Below, in pieces: positions 1 through 9,960 of a stretch of DNA of 64,000 nt. The notes beneath the pieces were generated by a model. It did no database searches, had not been told where the DNA came from, and worked only from the letters and a program-made list of their open reading frames with translations. The stretch spans positions 101,893,318 through 101,957,317 of the forward strand of contig NC_135372.1 in NCBI RefSeq assembly GCF_049243985.1, written 5' to 3'. Within the stretch, counting starts at the first letter, position 1. Each line of letters starts with the position of its first letter. The position numbers and the translations under genes were made by a program. The DNA comes from Paroedura picta (lineage: Eukaryota; Chordata; Lepidosauria; Squamata; Gekkonidae).

Positions 1-199
1 TTCAAGCTAAAGGAAAGCTTCAGATTGCTTGCATTATATATGTATGCTTACATGATCAGGCTACAGAGCCTTAAAGGTCAAAATAGGGTTGCCAGATCCT
101 CTGGCGGGGCATAGGGGAATAGAGTTGCCAAATCCAATTTGGGAAATTACTGCAGATTTGCAGATGGAACCTGGTGAGGACTGGGACCTCAGCATAGTA

Positions 200-312
200 C
201 AAACCCATAGAGCCCCTGGCCAAAGTATCCATTGTCTCCAGGGGAACTGTAGTCTGGACATAAACTGTAATTCTGGGAGATCCCAGGTACCACTTGGAGG
301 CTACCAACCCTA
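200..312 (-). repeat. Interspersed repeat, GGGTTGCCA family (partial)
   Basis: On the minus strand this begins GGGTTGGTAGCCTCCAAG and continues with a 'gatctcccagaattac' type block. The same pattern recurs near 8690, 9180, 13140, 21184, 23655, 39891 and 42465. It is a high-copy, unclassified squamate repeat, here diverged and incomplete. A second fragment starting GGGTTGCCAG lies at about 88. Confidence 0.5.
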
Positions 313-759
313 AGCTGAAAATGGAAATCTTTAGCATTGCACTTGGGCTAGTCTTGATCCAACAATATTATTTCTAACTCTCAGATTGCAATGAGGGGAA
401 AATTTTGTTCCCTCAGGGAGTGCTTCTATTGATATTATACTTATTCAAAGGGATGTCGTTCAAATTATACCTATTGAAGTTATGCTGCCTGAAATAGCTC
501 CTTCCAAAAACACATACACCAACACACTCACGTTACTACATGAATGTTTGGTATTTTCATACTCTGCTCTGGAGGTGAAGGGTCGTAATGCAAGATAGCT
601 GTGAAGAATGCATCCTCCCCTAAGGTCCGCCTTTTGCTGGCTAAGCTGTACCTCACCCTACATTAATCAATACCAGTCCACTTACCTGTAGTACACTCAC
701 TATTTTTAACCCCCACAACACATGTTCTAGCACAAACAGGTTTAAAAGGAGCTCCAGCT

Positions 760-760
<1 letters not shown>

Positions 761-824
<64 letters not shown>
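761..824. repeat. (TAA)n microsatellite
   Basis: About 20 nearly uninterrupted TAA units inside CTSE intron 2. A similar array lies at the right end of the window (63541-63602). Confidence 0.95.
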
Positions 825-2191
825 TATCATTATATTCCCTCATGTCCAGGCTGCTGAAACCAGTACTAATCACAAAACAGTAGCTTACCAAGGCAAACTC
901 AACCACTAGTTAAAAGATGTCTACCCCTATTTACAGCTGGGCTAGCTCTGCGCTCCGTGGCCCATATGCAGAGCCCTTTCAGTTGTTTCATACAGTAGCA
1001 GCACTGTATGGTCAGCCATTTCTGTCCAGGGGCTCACTGTTCACATCAGGCCACAGTACTAAATAACAATGTAGGAATCAAGAGGGAAACTGCCCAGCAT
1101 ACTTGGAGTCATATAGTATACAAAACTATACCTATACCTAGACATAAATCTCTCTCTTCATGCAGCCCAGGTTTTCAGTGATCAGATAAGCTGCCATGCA
1201 ACTCAACTCTGAAGTCTTAGTGCAAAAATCCTCACCACCCTATTGACTGCCCCTGTCCAATGAGAAACAGCCGGCCACAGTGACCCCTCTGGTTACATCC
1301 CTCCCACCCAGGCAGCATTCAAAGGCAGAGCAGTTTCCTCCTCTCTCTAACTGCAGAAGGCTGTTCTGACTGCCCCGTGGTCTTTGATCAACCCGCCAAC
1401 AAACTAATATATCCGCTGGAATTTACTGACTTGAAATGAAAGCTAATCCCCTGAAAACAAAGTATCTTCTAACCTAAAAATGAATTTATAGTAGTAAATA
1501 CAGCACATGGAGTGTCCAATTGGCATTCGTGTTTTGGCCATGCCTGAGGTAAGTATGCCTAATCTCTCTCTCTTGCACACTACAGCCAACTGAAGGTTCA
1601 AATATTGGTCCTTTTATATACATTGTAAGCCAACTTGAGTTCTTTAGGGTGCAAAGGTGGCTAATAAATATTATAAATTAATACATTTCTGGGTCTGTTT
1701 TCTGCCAGCTGCTTATACCAAAGGGAATAAAGACGGCAGTGAAGCAGGCTTCTAGCTATCCTACAGTCCACCATAAGGAGGAGCAGCATGGTATAGCTGA
1801 GGCTGCATCAGGGCTTGTCTGAGCATAGCACTAAAGATGCCATTTTTAAAATTCAATGAGAATGATTCATTGTTTAATCTCCCCCTCCCCTCCCCCTCCC
1901 TGTAGGCTAACAGAGAGACAAAGACATCCATACTGAAAAACCAGCATTGTATTCCTAGGTGAGAAATCATTTTGAAAAGGTTAATACACCAGCCACTTAT
2001 AAAGCAGGCAGATAATATCTGGCACATTGCCACATTATTCTTGAATTTTTATAAGCTCAATGGAATGGGGCAACTGAGAGCTTGTCTTCAGCATATGTGT
2101 GGTTTTCACGCAAAAATAAAGTACATTTCTTTTCCTTTGCTGTTCCCATATTTCTGCTCCTCATAGTCACATCACCCTGCTCACAACTTAC

Positions 2192-2348
2192 ATCAAAATA
2201 GTTGAGGAGTGGCTCATTGACTTCCTGGACTGCTGAGCATTCTTGGGTATACTTGATCATATCTATCTTGTGGGCCTTCCAAAACTCGGGCAGTTGCCCA
2301 CGTTCTCTCAAAGCTGCCCGCAAAGATTTGTGTCTCTTTAGGGGTACT
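2192..2348 (-). CDS. CTSE: Cathepsin E exon 2 (propeptide and start of mature chain)
   Basis: Cathepsin E is an intracellular, endosomal aspartic protease of the pepsin family (A1). The exon encodes 52 residues after a split Arg codon, starting VPLKRHKSLRAALRERGQL and ending EPLLNYFD. This matches the propeptide and first mature residues of vertebrate CTSE, where the human protein has VPLRRH, SEFWKSH and EPLINYLD. The Cys in YTQECS corresponds to the N-terminal Cys that links CTSE homodimers and is not typical of pepsinogens, so I prefer CTSE over another pepsin-like gene. The minus-strand acceptor reads cccgcag, and the donor GAT|GTAAGT is consensus. The catalytic domains must lie beyond the left edge. 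The call rests on sequence similarity plus synteny with AVPR1B. Confidence 0.9.
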
Positions 2349-2494
2349 CTGCGGGGAGGAAAAAGAAATACGTGATGAATGCTGTTTCTTTTCTTAGCCA
2401 AATAAAACAAAAAGGTAAGACCCATATTTTATGAGGCAGTACTTTGAGCCTGGATTTCATTGAATCAATGAAAAGACCAAGGAACCTTGCTTAC

Positions 2495-2550
2495 CTTTGT
2501 ACTCCACTGGCCATCCATACTGAAAGCATTAAAAGAATAAGCTGCTTCAT
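2495..2550 (-). CDS. CTSE: Cathepsin E exon 1 (signal peptide, start codon)
   Basis: ATG at 2550-2548 opens MKQLILLMLSVWMASGVQ, a typical secretory signal peptide with one basic residue, a hydrophobic core and small residues before the expected cleavage site. The exon ends AAAG|GTAAGC in phase 2. Joining it to exon 2 completes an Arg codon and gives QRVPLKRH, matching human HRVPLRRH across the same junction. Intron 1 (2349-2494) is only 146 bp. Upstream on the minus strand a TATA-like TTTAAG at 2617-2612 lies about 60 bp before the ATG, which would allow a short 5' leader; this promoter is a weak inference. This is the 5' end of a gene that continues off the left edge. Confidence 0.85.
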
Positions 2551-3737
2551 TCTGGAGGTTGCAGGTGTTACACTCTCCTTAACTTGTTGCAACTGAACAA
2601 AAGCTCTGCCCTTAAATCTACAGATCCAGCCCAACCCCTGTGATAAAACTGAAGGGGGAAAATCTACACTACCCAAGTCACACCACTTAATGTCAATAAA
2701 GAACCTTTGGAATAGAAATTAATCACTGCATATGCGGTCCCTTCTAGGAGATTAGGGGGGAAAATTTCCTCCAGGAAATGGCTGGAGAAACTGCAGAAAT
2801 TGGTTATAGGTGTGTATGCATATAGATATATGCACATACGCCCTGAATCGTGTGTGATATTGTGCATGGAATTACCCTTTACTGTTGATTCTTAGGTCCC
2901 TTTGGCTTGTGTGCTGAAAGCTGAGGATGAAGATGAAATTTGAGTTTGTTGTGCTGCTCTGATTTGGTGCTTTAGGAAATTGAACTTTGTTATCTCCAGC
3001 CAAGATTCTAAACAATTCTATTCCTTCTGCAGGCAACCAGCAGAAGGAAGGGAGGCTCAAACGCGCTAAAGTCACCTTTTTCGTCCCGCCCTTACACCTG
3101 CCTCCCTCTCCCTTGTTCCCAAGGACGGGGATTTTTTTTTAATGGTGATATGCTTGGATCAATGACTAGGTGGACACATGTGCCAGAAATAAAAGAATAT
3201 TTTTTTCAAAGTTGTAACACAAAGTATGCCTCTCAAAAGTTTTCTCCCCACCCCCAACATCAATCAGGAATGATATTAATTTTTAAATGTATTAAAGGAC
3301 TCGTGATCCCATAATGGGTGGAGTTAAAAAAGCACTATGCATCTATGACTCCATGCATAGGCATTGCAACATAGAAGTATGAATTAAAACAAAATTAGTG
3401 GGTATCACGGATCTTTAAACTGTGTCAAAATATGCAGGAAGGGGATTGGTTGCCTGAACTGATTGACAATCAAAAGTGAGTCGCGTATAAGGCACATTGC
3501 TCCCTTCCACCATTTCCAGCAGCAGATGTAGACAGTGAGACATGCGAAAAGGGGACAGACAAAGATGAGGAGGGGCTAGGAAGTGCGATAAAATTTAGCA
3601 CTATGCCATTCAGCTACCATAACGCTATTTTTACTGATGTGCAGAAATGCCCTAAGAATTTCCCAACCCAGAGTTGGAAATTCTAACTATAGCTTGTTCC
3701 TGGAATAATTAGGCCTGAATTTCCTGAAACTATATAG
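2551..3737. other. CTSE upstream region, no gene seen
   Basis: Intergenic DNA 5' of CTSE. I see short A/T runs and no conserved coding or structural feature. Confidence 0.4.
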
Positions 3738-3996
3738 CAAGCTTTCTCAACCAGGGTTTCATGAAGCCTTGGGTTTTCTTGATGGTCCTGGAAGGGTTTC
3801 TGAAATGGGTGGGAGTTAATTTTTTAATATATTTTTTTAAATGTGTTGAATATTTATCAGGTGATATGACCATATCCCCTCCCCTCCCAAAATGGCCAAT
3901 GATGGGCCTGGAGAAGGTGAGACGGGGAGGGGCCCCAGGTAAAATGTTTCAGGGGCTTCCCAACAGTCAAAAAGTTGGGAAAGGCTGTTTTATAGG
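3738..3996. mobile_element. MITE-like element with imperfect terminal inverted repeats
   Basis: The left end reads CAAGCTTTCTCAACCAGG, and the right end read in reverse is CAGCCTTTCCCAACTTTT. These are imperfect inverted termini about 260 bp apart with no coding capacity. The CAG-type ends suggest a hAT-like non-autonomous element. An open frame across it encodes nothing recognisable. Confidence 0.45.
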
Positions 3997-4589
3997 CTTA
4001 TCCCACACGGGGGCTTTATGCCATCGTGGAATATAGGAGGCTCCTGCATTAAGCCAGAACACCCACATGACACTGTGCTTGTTCTGAACACAATGTGCCT
4101 CCTAGGGCTTTGCCCTTTGAGACTCATCTCCCATAAAGCTTACTTATATATGAAGCCTATTCATACACTGTGATACTTTGCTCAAATCACTTCAGAAGTT
4201 CAGAGTGTAACCATACAAGCCTGAGGCAATAGGATTGCATCCTCTGTGAGGTTCATTTAGCTCCGTCCCTCTTGATTTGTTCATAACCTGATAATAAAAA
4301 TTATTTTGTTTGGAAGGGCTTTTGATTCAAGTAGTTAAATCCAACCCTCTGACTCCTGATCCTGTTGCTATGCAACCTCAGTATATTACCAGGCTGTACT
4401 TTTTGTTGAGTTTTACTCAGATTTTTTTCAGTATTGTTGATTTCTATCCCTGCTGCAGATTTTAAATTGATATTCTTCTACAAACTACTAGGGGAGTCTG
4501 TTGTGACCAAAACGCTTAAGTATATAAATAATCTGTTGTGATTGCTATGTGACATGTGATTGTACATATTATCACAGCAGATATAGAGG

Positions 4590-4765
4590 AGGAACTGTGA
4601 TTGAGTAGTGGAACTTGTGCTTTGCATGTTGAAGGTCTAGGTTCTATAAACAAAATAGCAGATGATGTGAAAGATCTAATCTTGTGACTGTTTATAGGTC
4701 CTACTGGCAGATGATACCAACCTCAGTAGATGAAAGTCTGATTCAGTATAAGGCAATTTCAGGTG
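4590..4765 (+). repeat. Diverged tRNA-derived (CORE-like) SINE
   Basis: The segment has a decayed tRNA-type head (gagtagtgg, tgcatgttgaaggtctaggttc) followed by a body ending 'gatgaaagtctgattcagtataaggca'-like sequence. That body also occurs in reverse near 22741 and 49980. Heavily diverged, so old. Confidence 0.4.
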
Positions 4766-4894
4766 TGTTCACATGTGCCTGTGAGCAAGCAGGCCCTCCA
4801 TTCATCACAATAATTTGGTTGGTCACTGTTATTATTGTTGTGTCATTGTGTTCACTGACTCTTGTTTTCCCCTTGTTTGTTGCTAATGAGGGCA

Positions 4895-5275
4895 CATTGG
4901 TACTTCAGTCTGGGAACAAGCCCTATGAGGAAAGACTGAAGGACTTGGGAATGTTCATCTTGGAGAGGAGGAGGTTGAGAGGGGCATGATTGCTCTCTTT
5001 AAGTTGCCTCTGCTGTTGGCAGCAGAGGATAGGACCCACAGTAATGGCTTTAAACTATGTGTAGAATGGTACCAACTAGATATCAGGATTTACACACACA
5101 CACACAATCAGAGTAGTTCAGCAGAGGAACTGGCTGCCTAAGGAGGTGATGAGCAGTCTTCAAGCAGTGGCTGGACAGATACTTATCAAGGATAGTTTAG
5201 ACTGATCCTGCATTGATCAGGAGGTTGAACAAGATGGCTGCTTCCAAATCTTTGATCCTATTCAACCTACTGGGC
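4895..5275 (+). repeat. CR1-type LINE 3' fragment
   Basis: Contains the CR1 C-terminal and 3' UTR pattern: 'cctatgaggaaagactgaagg', 'cagagtagttcagcagaggaa', 'ggctgcctaaggaggtgatg' and a terminal 'gatggctgcttcc'. A related copy lies at 31160-31462. It has internal indels and a small (CA)n expansion at 5093-5106. Confidence 0.65.
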
Positions 5276-5900
5276 CAGTTTTTTTGTAGACTGCTATTAT
5301 TGACAGCCAGGGACAGGACAAGTTAAGCTCCAGAGGCTCTGGTCATTTGGCTCATGCCTAATCAGTGTTGATAACAATGAGTGGAAGTTTGCTTGTTGCC
5401 TGGCCAACACCAGCACCTATCTGGTCTGAGCAGATTGCAGCACTGCCCTGCTGGGGTTACTTGGTTCAGACCTGGCCAGCAGTGGCATGGGAGGAGGAAA
5501 AGGCCGAGCCTGCTTACGTCTGCTCTGGCTGCTAGTACGTGATTCAGACAGATAAACAGTTATTTGAGGTAATGAAATAAAGAGCAGTTGGTCAGAAATG
5601 CTGTATGTGAAACAGGTGACAACCAGGGAATGAAAAGAGACTGTGGGATATTATTTCTGTCTTTCAGGATATTCTATTGCTGACCTAAAAGCCATGGTTC
5701 CTCTACAAAGGGACAGTCCAACAGGGGATTGCTGAATCAGAATTCATTAATATATTCAATGGTATTATCCCCATAGAGTTTAACAAGGACTTGGGATTCC
5801 TTATTCACTGCCTCAGTCATTCAGTTGTAACATAAATTGATTGGCTTTATGAATGTACATTTCATAAACCTCATGAGCTGAATTATTCAGAAGGACATTT

Positions 5901-6309
5901 AAGTTGGACCATAAGGAAGGCCGAGCGTCAAAGAATTGAGGCTTTTGAACTCTGGTGCTAGAGAAGACTCTTGCGAGTCCCTTGGACTGCAAGGCGAACA
6001 AACCGGTCAGTCCTAGAGGAGATCAGCCCTGACTGCTCCTTAGAAGGCCAGATCCTGCAGATGAAACTCAAATACTTTGGCTACCTCATGAGAAGGAAGG
6101 ACTCCCTGGAGAAGAGCCTAATGCTGGGAGCGATCGAGGGCAAAAGAAGAAGGGGACGACAGAGAATGAGGTGGCTGGATGGAGTGACTGAAGCAGTAGG
6201 TGCAAACTTAAATGGACTCTGGGGAATGGTAGAGGACAGGAAGGCCTGGAGGATCATTGTCCATGGGGTCGCGATGGGTTGGACATGACTTCGCACCTAA
6301 CAACAACAA
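5901..6309 (+). mobile_element. Bov-B (RTE) LINE 3' fragment
   Basis: Encodes the C-terminal end of Bov-B ORF2: RIEAFELWC, RRLLRVPWTARRTNRSV, LMRRKDSLEKSLMLGAIEGK and RGRQRMRWLDGVTEA. An in-frame TAG replaces the second Trp codon of the WCW motif. The 3' end 'ttcgcacctaacaacaacaa' is the usual Bov-B tail. It is the same region as the copy at 18003-18898 in opposite orientation. A 5'-truncated dead copy. Confidence 0.9.
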
Positions 6310-6828
6310 TTTCTGCAGTCTTAATTTTATTACATTGCTTATTGGATGCCCCATCTTATTGACTGTACTGACTTAGACTGTTTAATCCATGTGGAGACTC
6401 AGTGAGAAAGGCTGACAATAATGTAAATACATAAATGAAAGCTTATACCAAAATTCTGTTTATTTCTAAAGTGCGACTACAGTCCTGTTGTATTGACTTG
6501 CAGGAGGGCATTTTGGGCTGGAATAAGACGCAACACTGATATTGGATATAAATATGGCCACAGCTTTATTACCTCCCCACAGGAGGGTTGGCACAGCATG
6601 GGAGCCTGACATAGCAGTCAGCAGACTGCACCAAAACCCACGGCTTCCCGAGGCGCCCTGGGGATCCGCACCATTCCCAGCCAGGAGAGCAGATCCTCTT
6701 GCATACTAAAGTCCGCCCTGCAAGAGGCAACCTATGTGGGGGAGTCATCAGGTTTCCACCTGCTTTGCCAGGCGAGGAGGAAGGAAGGAGCGAAGCAAAC
6801 CACTTACACACGGGATGGAACGCAACAG

Positions 6829-7377
6829 CGGCAAAACCCAGAGTATCCGATTATGCATGCGGCTACTCCAGAGCCGCTTCTGGTTGCACCCTGATCCCGG
6901 GAAGCTCCACCATGACCCATTATGCACGGGGGTTTTAGTGCACATTTGGGGTGGAATGGCGGCGACTAAAATCACCGATAACGCACGGATCCGGCTACAA
7001 CCGGCCGCAGCTTCGGTGCATGCCGCCGAAAAAGCCGCGTCAGTGAAACGCGGAAGAAAGCGCAGCTTCCGGGTGACCGGGGCGCAACCAGAAGCGGTGC
7101 CTGGATCGCCGCGTGCATAATCGGTTACTCTGGGTTTTGCCGCCCCGCCCCGTATATAACCGGTATGTGTCGCGTCTTCCCCCTCCGCGTTTTCCATGTG
7201 ACCCGAAATCGCCGTTTCGGCGGCCGTGCATAATGGGCCTTCCGCATCTCACTAACACGGCTTTTTCGGCAGCATACGTTGACTCTGCGCCTGGTTGTCG
7301 ACTGTGGCGTGCATCATTGGTGATTTTAGCCGCCATTCCACCCCAAATGCAGACTTGCCACTCCGTGCATAATGGGC
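6829..7377. repeat. GC-rich array of direct and inverted units (A-B-A'-S-B')
   Basis: CpG-rich island. Unit A (6829-6906) reappears inverted as A' (7063-7143). Unit B (6914-7053) reappears inverted as B' (7241-7377). A 97-bp spacer S (7144-7240) lies between A' and B'. A motif close to TTATGCACGG recurs at about 6851, 6918 and 6978 on the plus strand and at about 7112, 7224, 7307 and 7363 on the minus strand. A GC box (CCGCCCCGCCCC, 7140-7151) is followed by TATATAA (7153-7159). Open frames across it are frame shadows of the repeats. I cannot assign it to a known element family; a foldback transposon or a rearranged tandem array is plausible. Confidence 0.7.
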
Positions 7378-8686
7378 CATATTGAGGCCCTGAATCCCAG
7401 GGAGTCCGATCACCCACCAGACTCTCTGCCAACAGGCTCCATCCCATGTGAAACCTGGACCTGTGATGAGATATGAACCATGAAACCTCCATCACATACA
7501 TTGCCTGGAGGCTGTTTTCACATCACATATGGTAGGTAGGAGGGAAGGAGGGAAGCTGCTCTATGGCATGCTGGGCAAAGAGGCCGGAACCCACTTATGT
7601 GGCGCCTTTGTATGCTTTGTAGGTGCCGCCTGTCTCTTTACGCTATGCGTGCTTTATGCAGTGTGTATGCTGCACATAAGCAATCTGGTGCTCTGCTTGC
7701 TCTGCATATTGAAACTCTGCCAATACTGTGGACCCCAGGTTCTGTGAACCCTGGCATCTGATAAAATGCAATGTGAAGAACACAAATGATTAGGTGACAT
7801 CCCAAGGCACCAACTGGTACTTTGATTCAAAACAGCAGGAAAAATTCAGTATGAAAAGAATCAATTTTAGCAGACAAAAGTGAACATGGAAAAAAAAAAG
7901 GTCAAAATGGCACTAAGAGCTTTGTGATGACACTAACAAAGTCCTTCTTGCATCCTTAAAATAGCACTTAACTTGGCACCACCCACATCTCTGTGATATC
8001 AGAAATCAGACCGAAAAAAGAAGTCATGGGCTATTCTGGAAAATGAACAGTTGTGCTGATAGCAGAACACCAGATTGTGAACACTCTGATGCTATGTGGT
8101 TTAGTTAGCTGCTGCTGCTGATGTATGCATGTGTGGTCAAGTCTCAAGCAACTTAAGGTAACCCAGCATAGGTTTTTCAAGACAAATGGAATGCAGAGGT
8201 GGTTTGCTATTGCTTTCATCTTCAGAATCTCTCTTGGTAGTCGCTCATCCAGATTCCAACCCTAATTATTTTCTGAGCTCTGACAAGATAGGGCTATAGC
8301 ATGCTGTATTCCCTCCTTTTTGTTGTTATTACCAAGTAAATATGCTACAGATTCATACAGGTGGATAACCCAAAGGATTACCCAGTCTAATATTTTAACA
8401 GAATAAGATCATCTACCCATTACTTTTGCATAGATCTGCTGCAGCATGATACAAACGCTAGTTGTTTTGCTCTAGATACCGGCCCATAATCAACAAGTAT
8501 GATGTGCTTGCATGACTCCCGGACAGACATCTATAGCTTTTTCTTCCTCTGTAGCAACTAGTCTCCAATGTGACAGAAAAAAAGGAATGCTTTTTCCTCA
8601 CTATTATACATTTATAAGATCTAGCACTGACAGAAATGTACAAGTCTTCTGGGTGTTTTCATTTATGCAGATAATAAATTAGGATT
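7378..8686. other. Unannotated, no gene seen
   Basis: Right flank of the GC-rich array. Around 7630-7720 there are several short 'tatgcngtg' echoes reminiscent of the array motif. Nothing else is recognisable. Confidence 0.3.
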
Positions 8687-8756
8687 CCCAGCCTCCAGGT
8701 GGGGCTTCTCTGGGAATTACAGCTCCTCTGTACCCCTGGAGGAAATATGTTAGACT
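8687..8756 (+). repeat. GGGTTGCCA-family fragment
   Basis: Reads 'gattcccagcctccaggtgg' followed by 'tctgggaattacagctcc', the 5' part of the family. Confidence 0.5.
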
Positions 8757-9179
8757 TTGTCATTTAGCAAGAGTCAGCAACTGACTATCAGTGGGAACAG
8801 GCAGAGTAGATCATGTGGTCTGTTTATAGTTATATAAATTGTTGACTCCATTGTGCACATGCCTATTGTACACATCTGCAGTTGTAACAGGAAGAGAAGG
8901 ATTCTCCTTCCTCCCTTTGTTTTGAGAAGAGATCTTCTTTAGCTGAGAAAGATCCATCTTGAATCTTCACTATGTAAACAGCTCATGTGCACAGCTCCTG
9001 CTTGAGCTCATAGAAGCCATGTATTTTTTCTGGTTTTATCTCCCAGTTCCCCCTACCCTGTTAGCTGGTAAAATAGTCTTTTTAGATACTTCAATACTGC
9101 CTTGTCTGGTCTTATAATTTATATATTAACTCTGCTATTTTTATGCAAAATATACTCTGCTATATGCAACAAAATGGCT

Positions 9180-9292
9180 GTTTTTGATGGTGGACTCTGG
9201 TGAGGTCCATCCCCTCTCCAAACCTCCCCCTTCCCCAAAGCTCTACCCCTAAATCTCCAGAAATTTCCTAGTTGAGAGGGATCAACCCTTGT
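9180..9292 (+). repeat. GGGTTGCCA-family fragment, 3' part
   Basis: Carries the family's 3' half: 'ggtggactctggtgaggt', a C-rich middle and 'aaatctccagaaatttcc'. Confidence 0.4.
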
Positions 9293-9689
9293 TACAAGTG
9301 TTTGTAATTGGGGTCAAAATACAAGACTAATGGGGAAATTACATTGCATGTAATACAATGGATTCAGGACTGTAACACTTGTAGAATTTCAAGCAACTAT
9401 TTTCTTTAAGGCCTGAAAAGGTCTCTGAATCTTCCTTGCTACATTTCATCTCTAGATTCTTTATGCTGTACAAGGTGGGATTATACATACTACTGGCTTG
9501 GATCCACCAATGAATGAACAGAAAGGAAAATGCACCAAAACAAAACAGGAGTCCTCTAGTGGCAGCTTTAAAAATATCAAAAATTATTCTAGGATAAATT
9601 TTTGTGTGAGTTCACTTAATTAGATGCAGAGAAGTGTAAATCAATCAGTGTCAATTTGTGTTTATGTGGGGGGCACATGTTTAAACAGT

Positions 9690-9960
9690 TCAAACTGGTT
9701 TCTGCAGTGGTCCTTATTTTTGTCTTTTTAGTGTTTAAGAAAAGGCCAAACTTCTTACTTACTTCATTGACCTTTGTAATCAGCTGTTCTAGGCCTTCCT
9801 TAGTGTCTGACAAGAGGGTAGTGTCATCAGCATACCGAAGATTATTTATATTCCTTCCTCCAATCTTAATCCTATGGTACAGCTCTCAAACGGATGAAAT
9901 AATTAACCTATATTAAAGAGGAAAATGCCAAGTCTTGCTGGATCCCATCAGCAATGTAAA
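9690..9960 (-). mobile_element. Diverged RTE-type LINE reverse-transcriptase fragment
   Basis: The minus strand encodes IKIGGRNINNLRYADDTT and then EQLITKVNEVSKKFGLFLN and KKTKI. This is the RT catalytic YADD block and the following helix, collinear with the Bov-B copy at 18.4-18.9 kb but clearly another subfamily. It is a short isolated fragment and so an old insertion. Confidence 0.75.

Larger units (their letters stand above)
1..2191 (-). other. CTSE: CTSE intron 2 (partial)
   Basis: Everything left of the exon 2 donor is read as intron 2 of CTSE, because no later exon of the protease (the catalytic DTGSS block, for example) is visible. Apart from a repeat fragment at 88-312 and the TAA array, I see no conserved feature. 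A C-rich run near 1880-1905 is low complexity. Confidence 0.6.

Noticed and set aside
6734-7501. Several overlapping long frames on both strands
   Set aside because: All lie in the GC-rich inverted array, where stops are rare. Frames in A and B mirror those in A' and B'.
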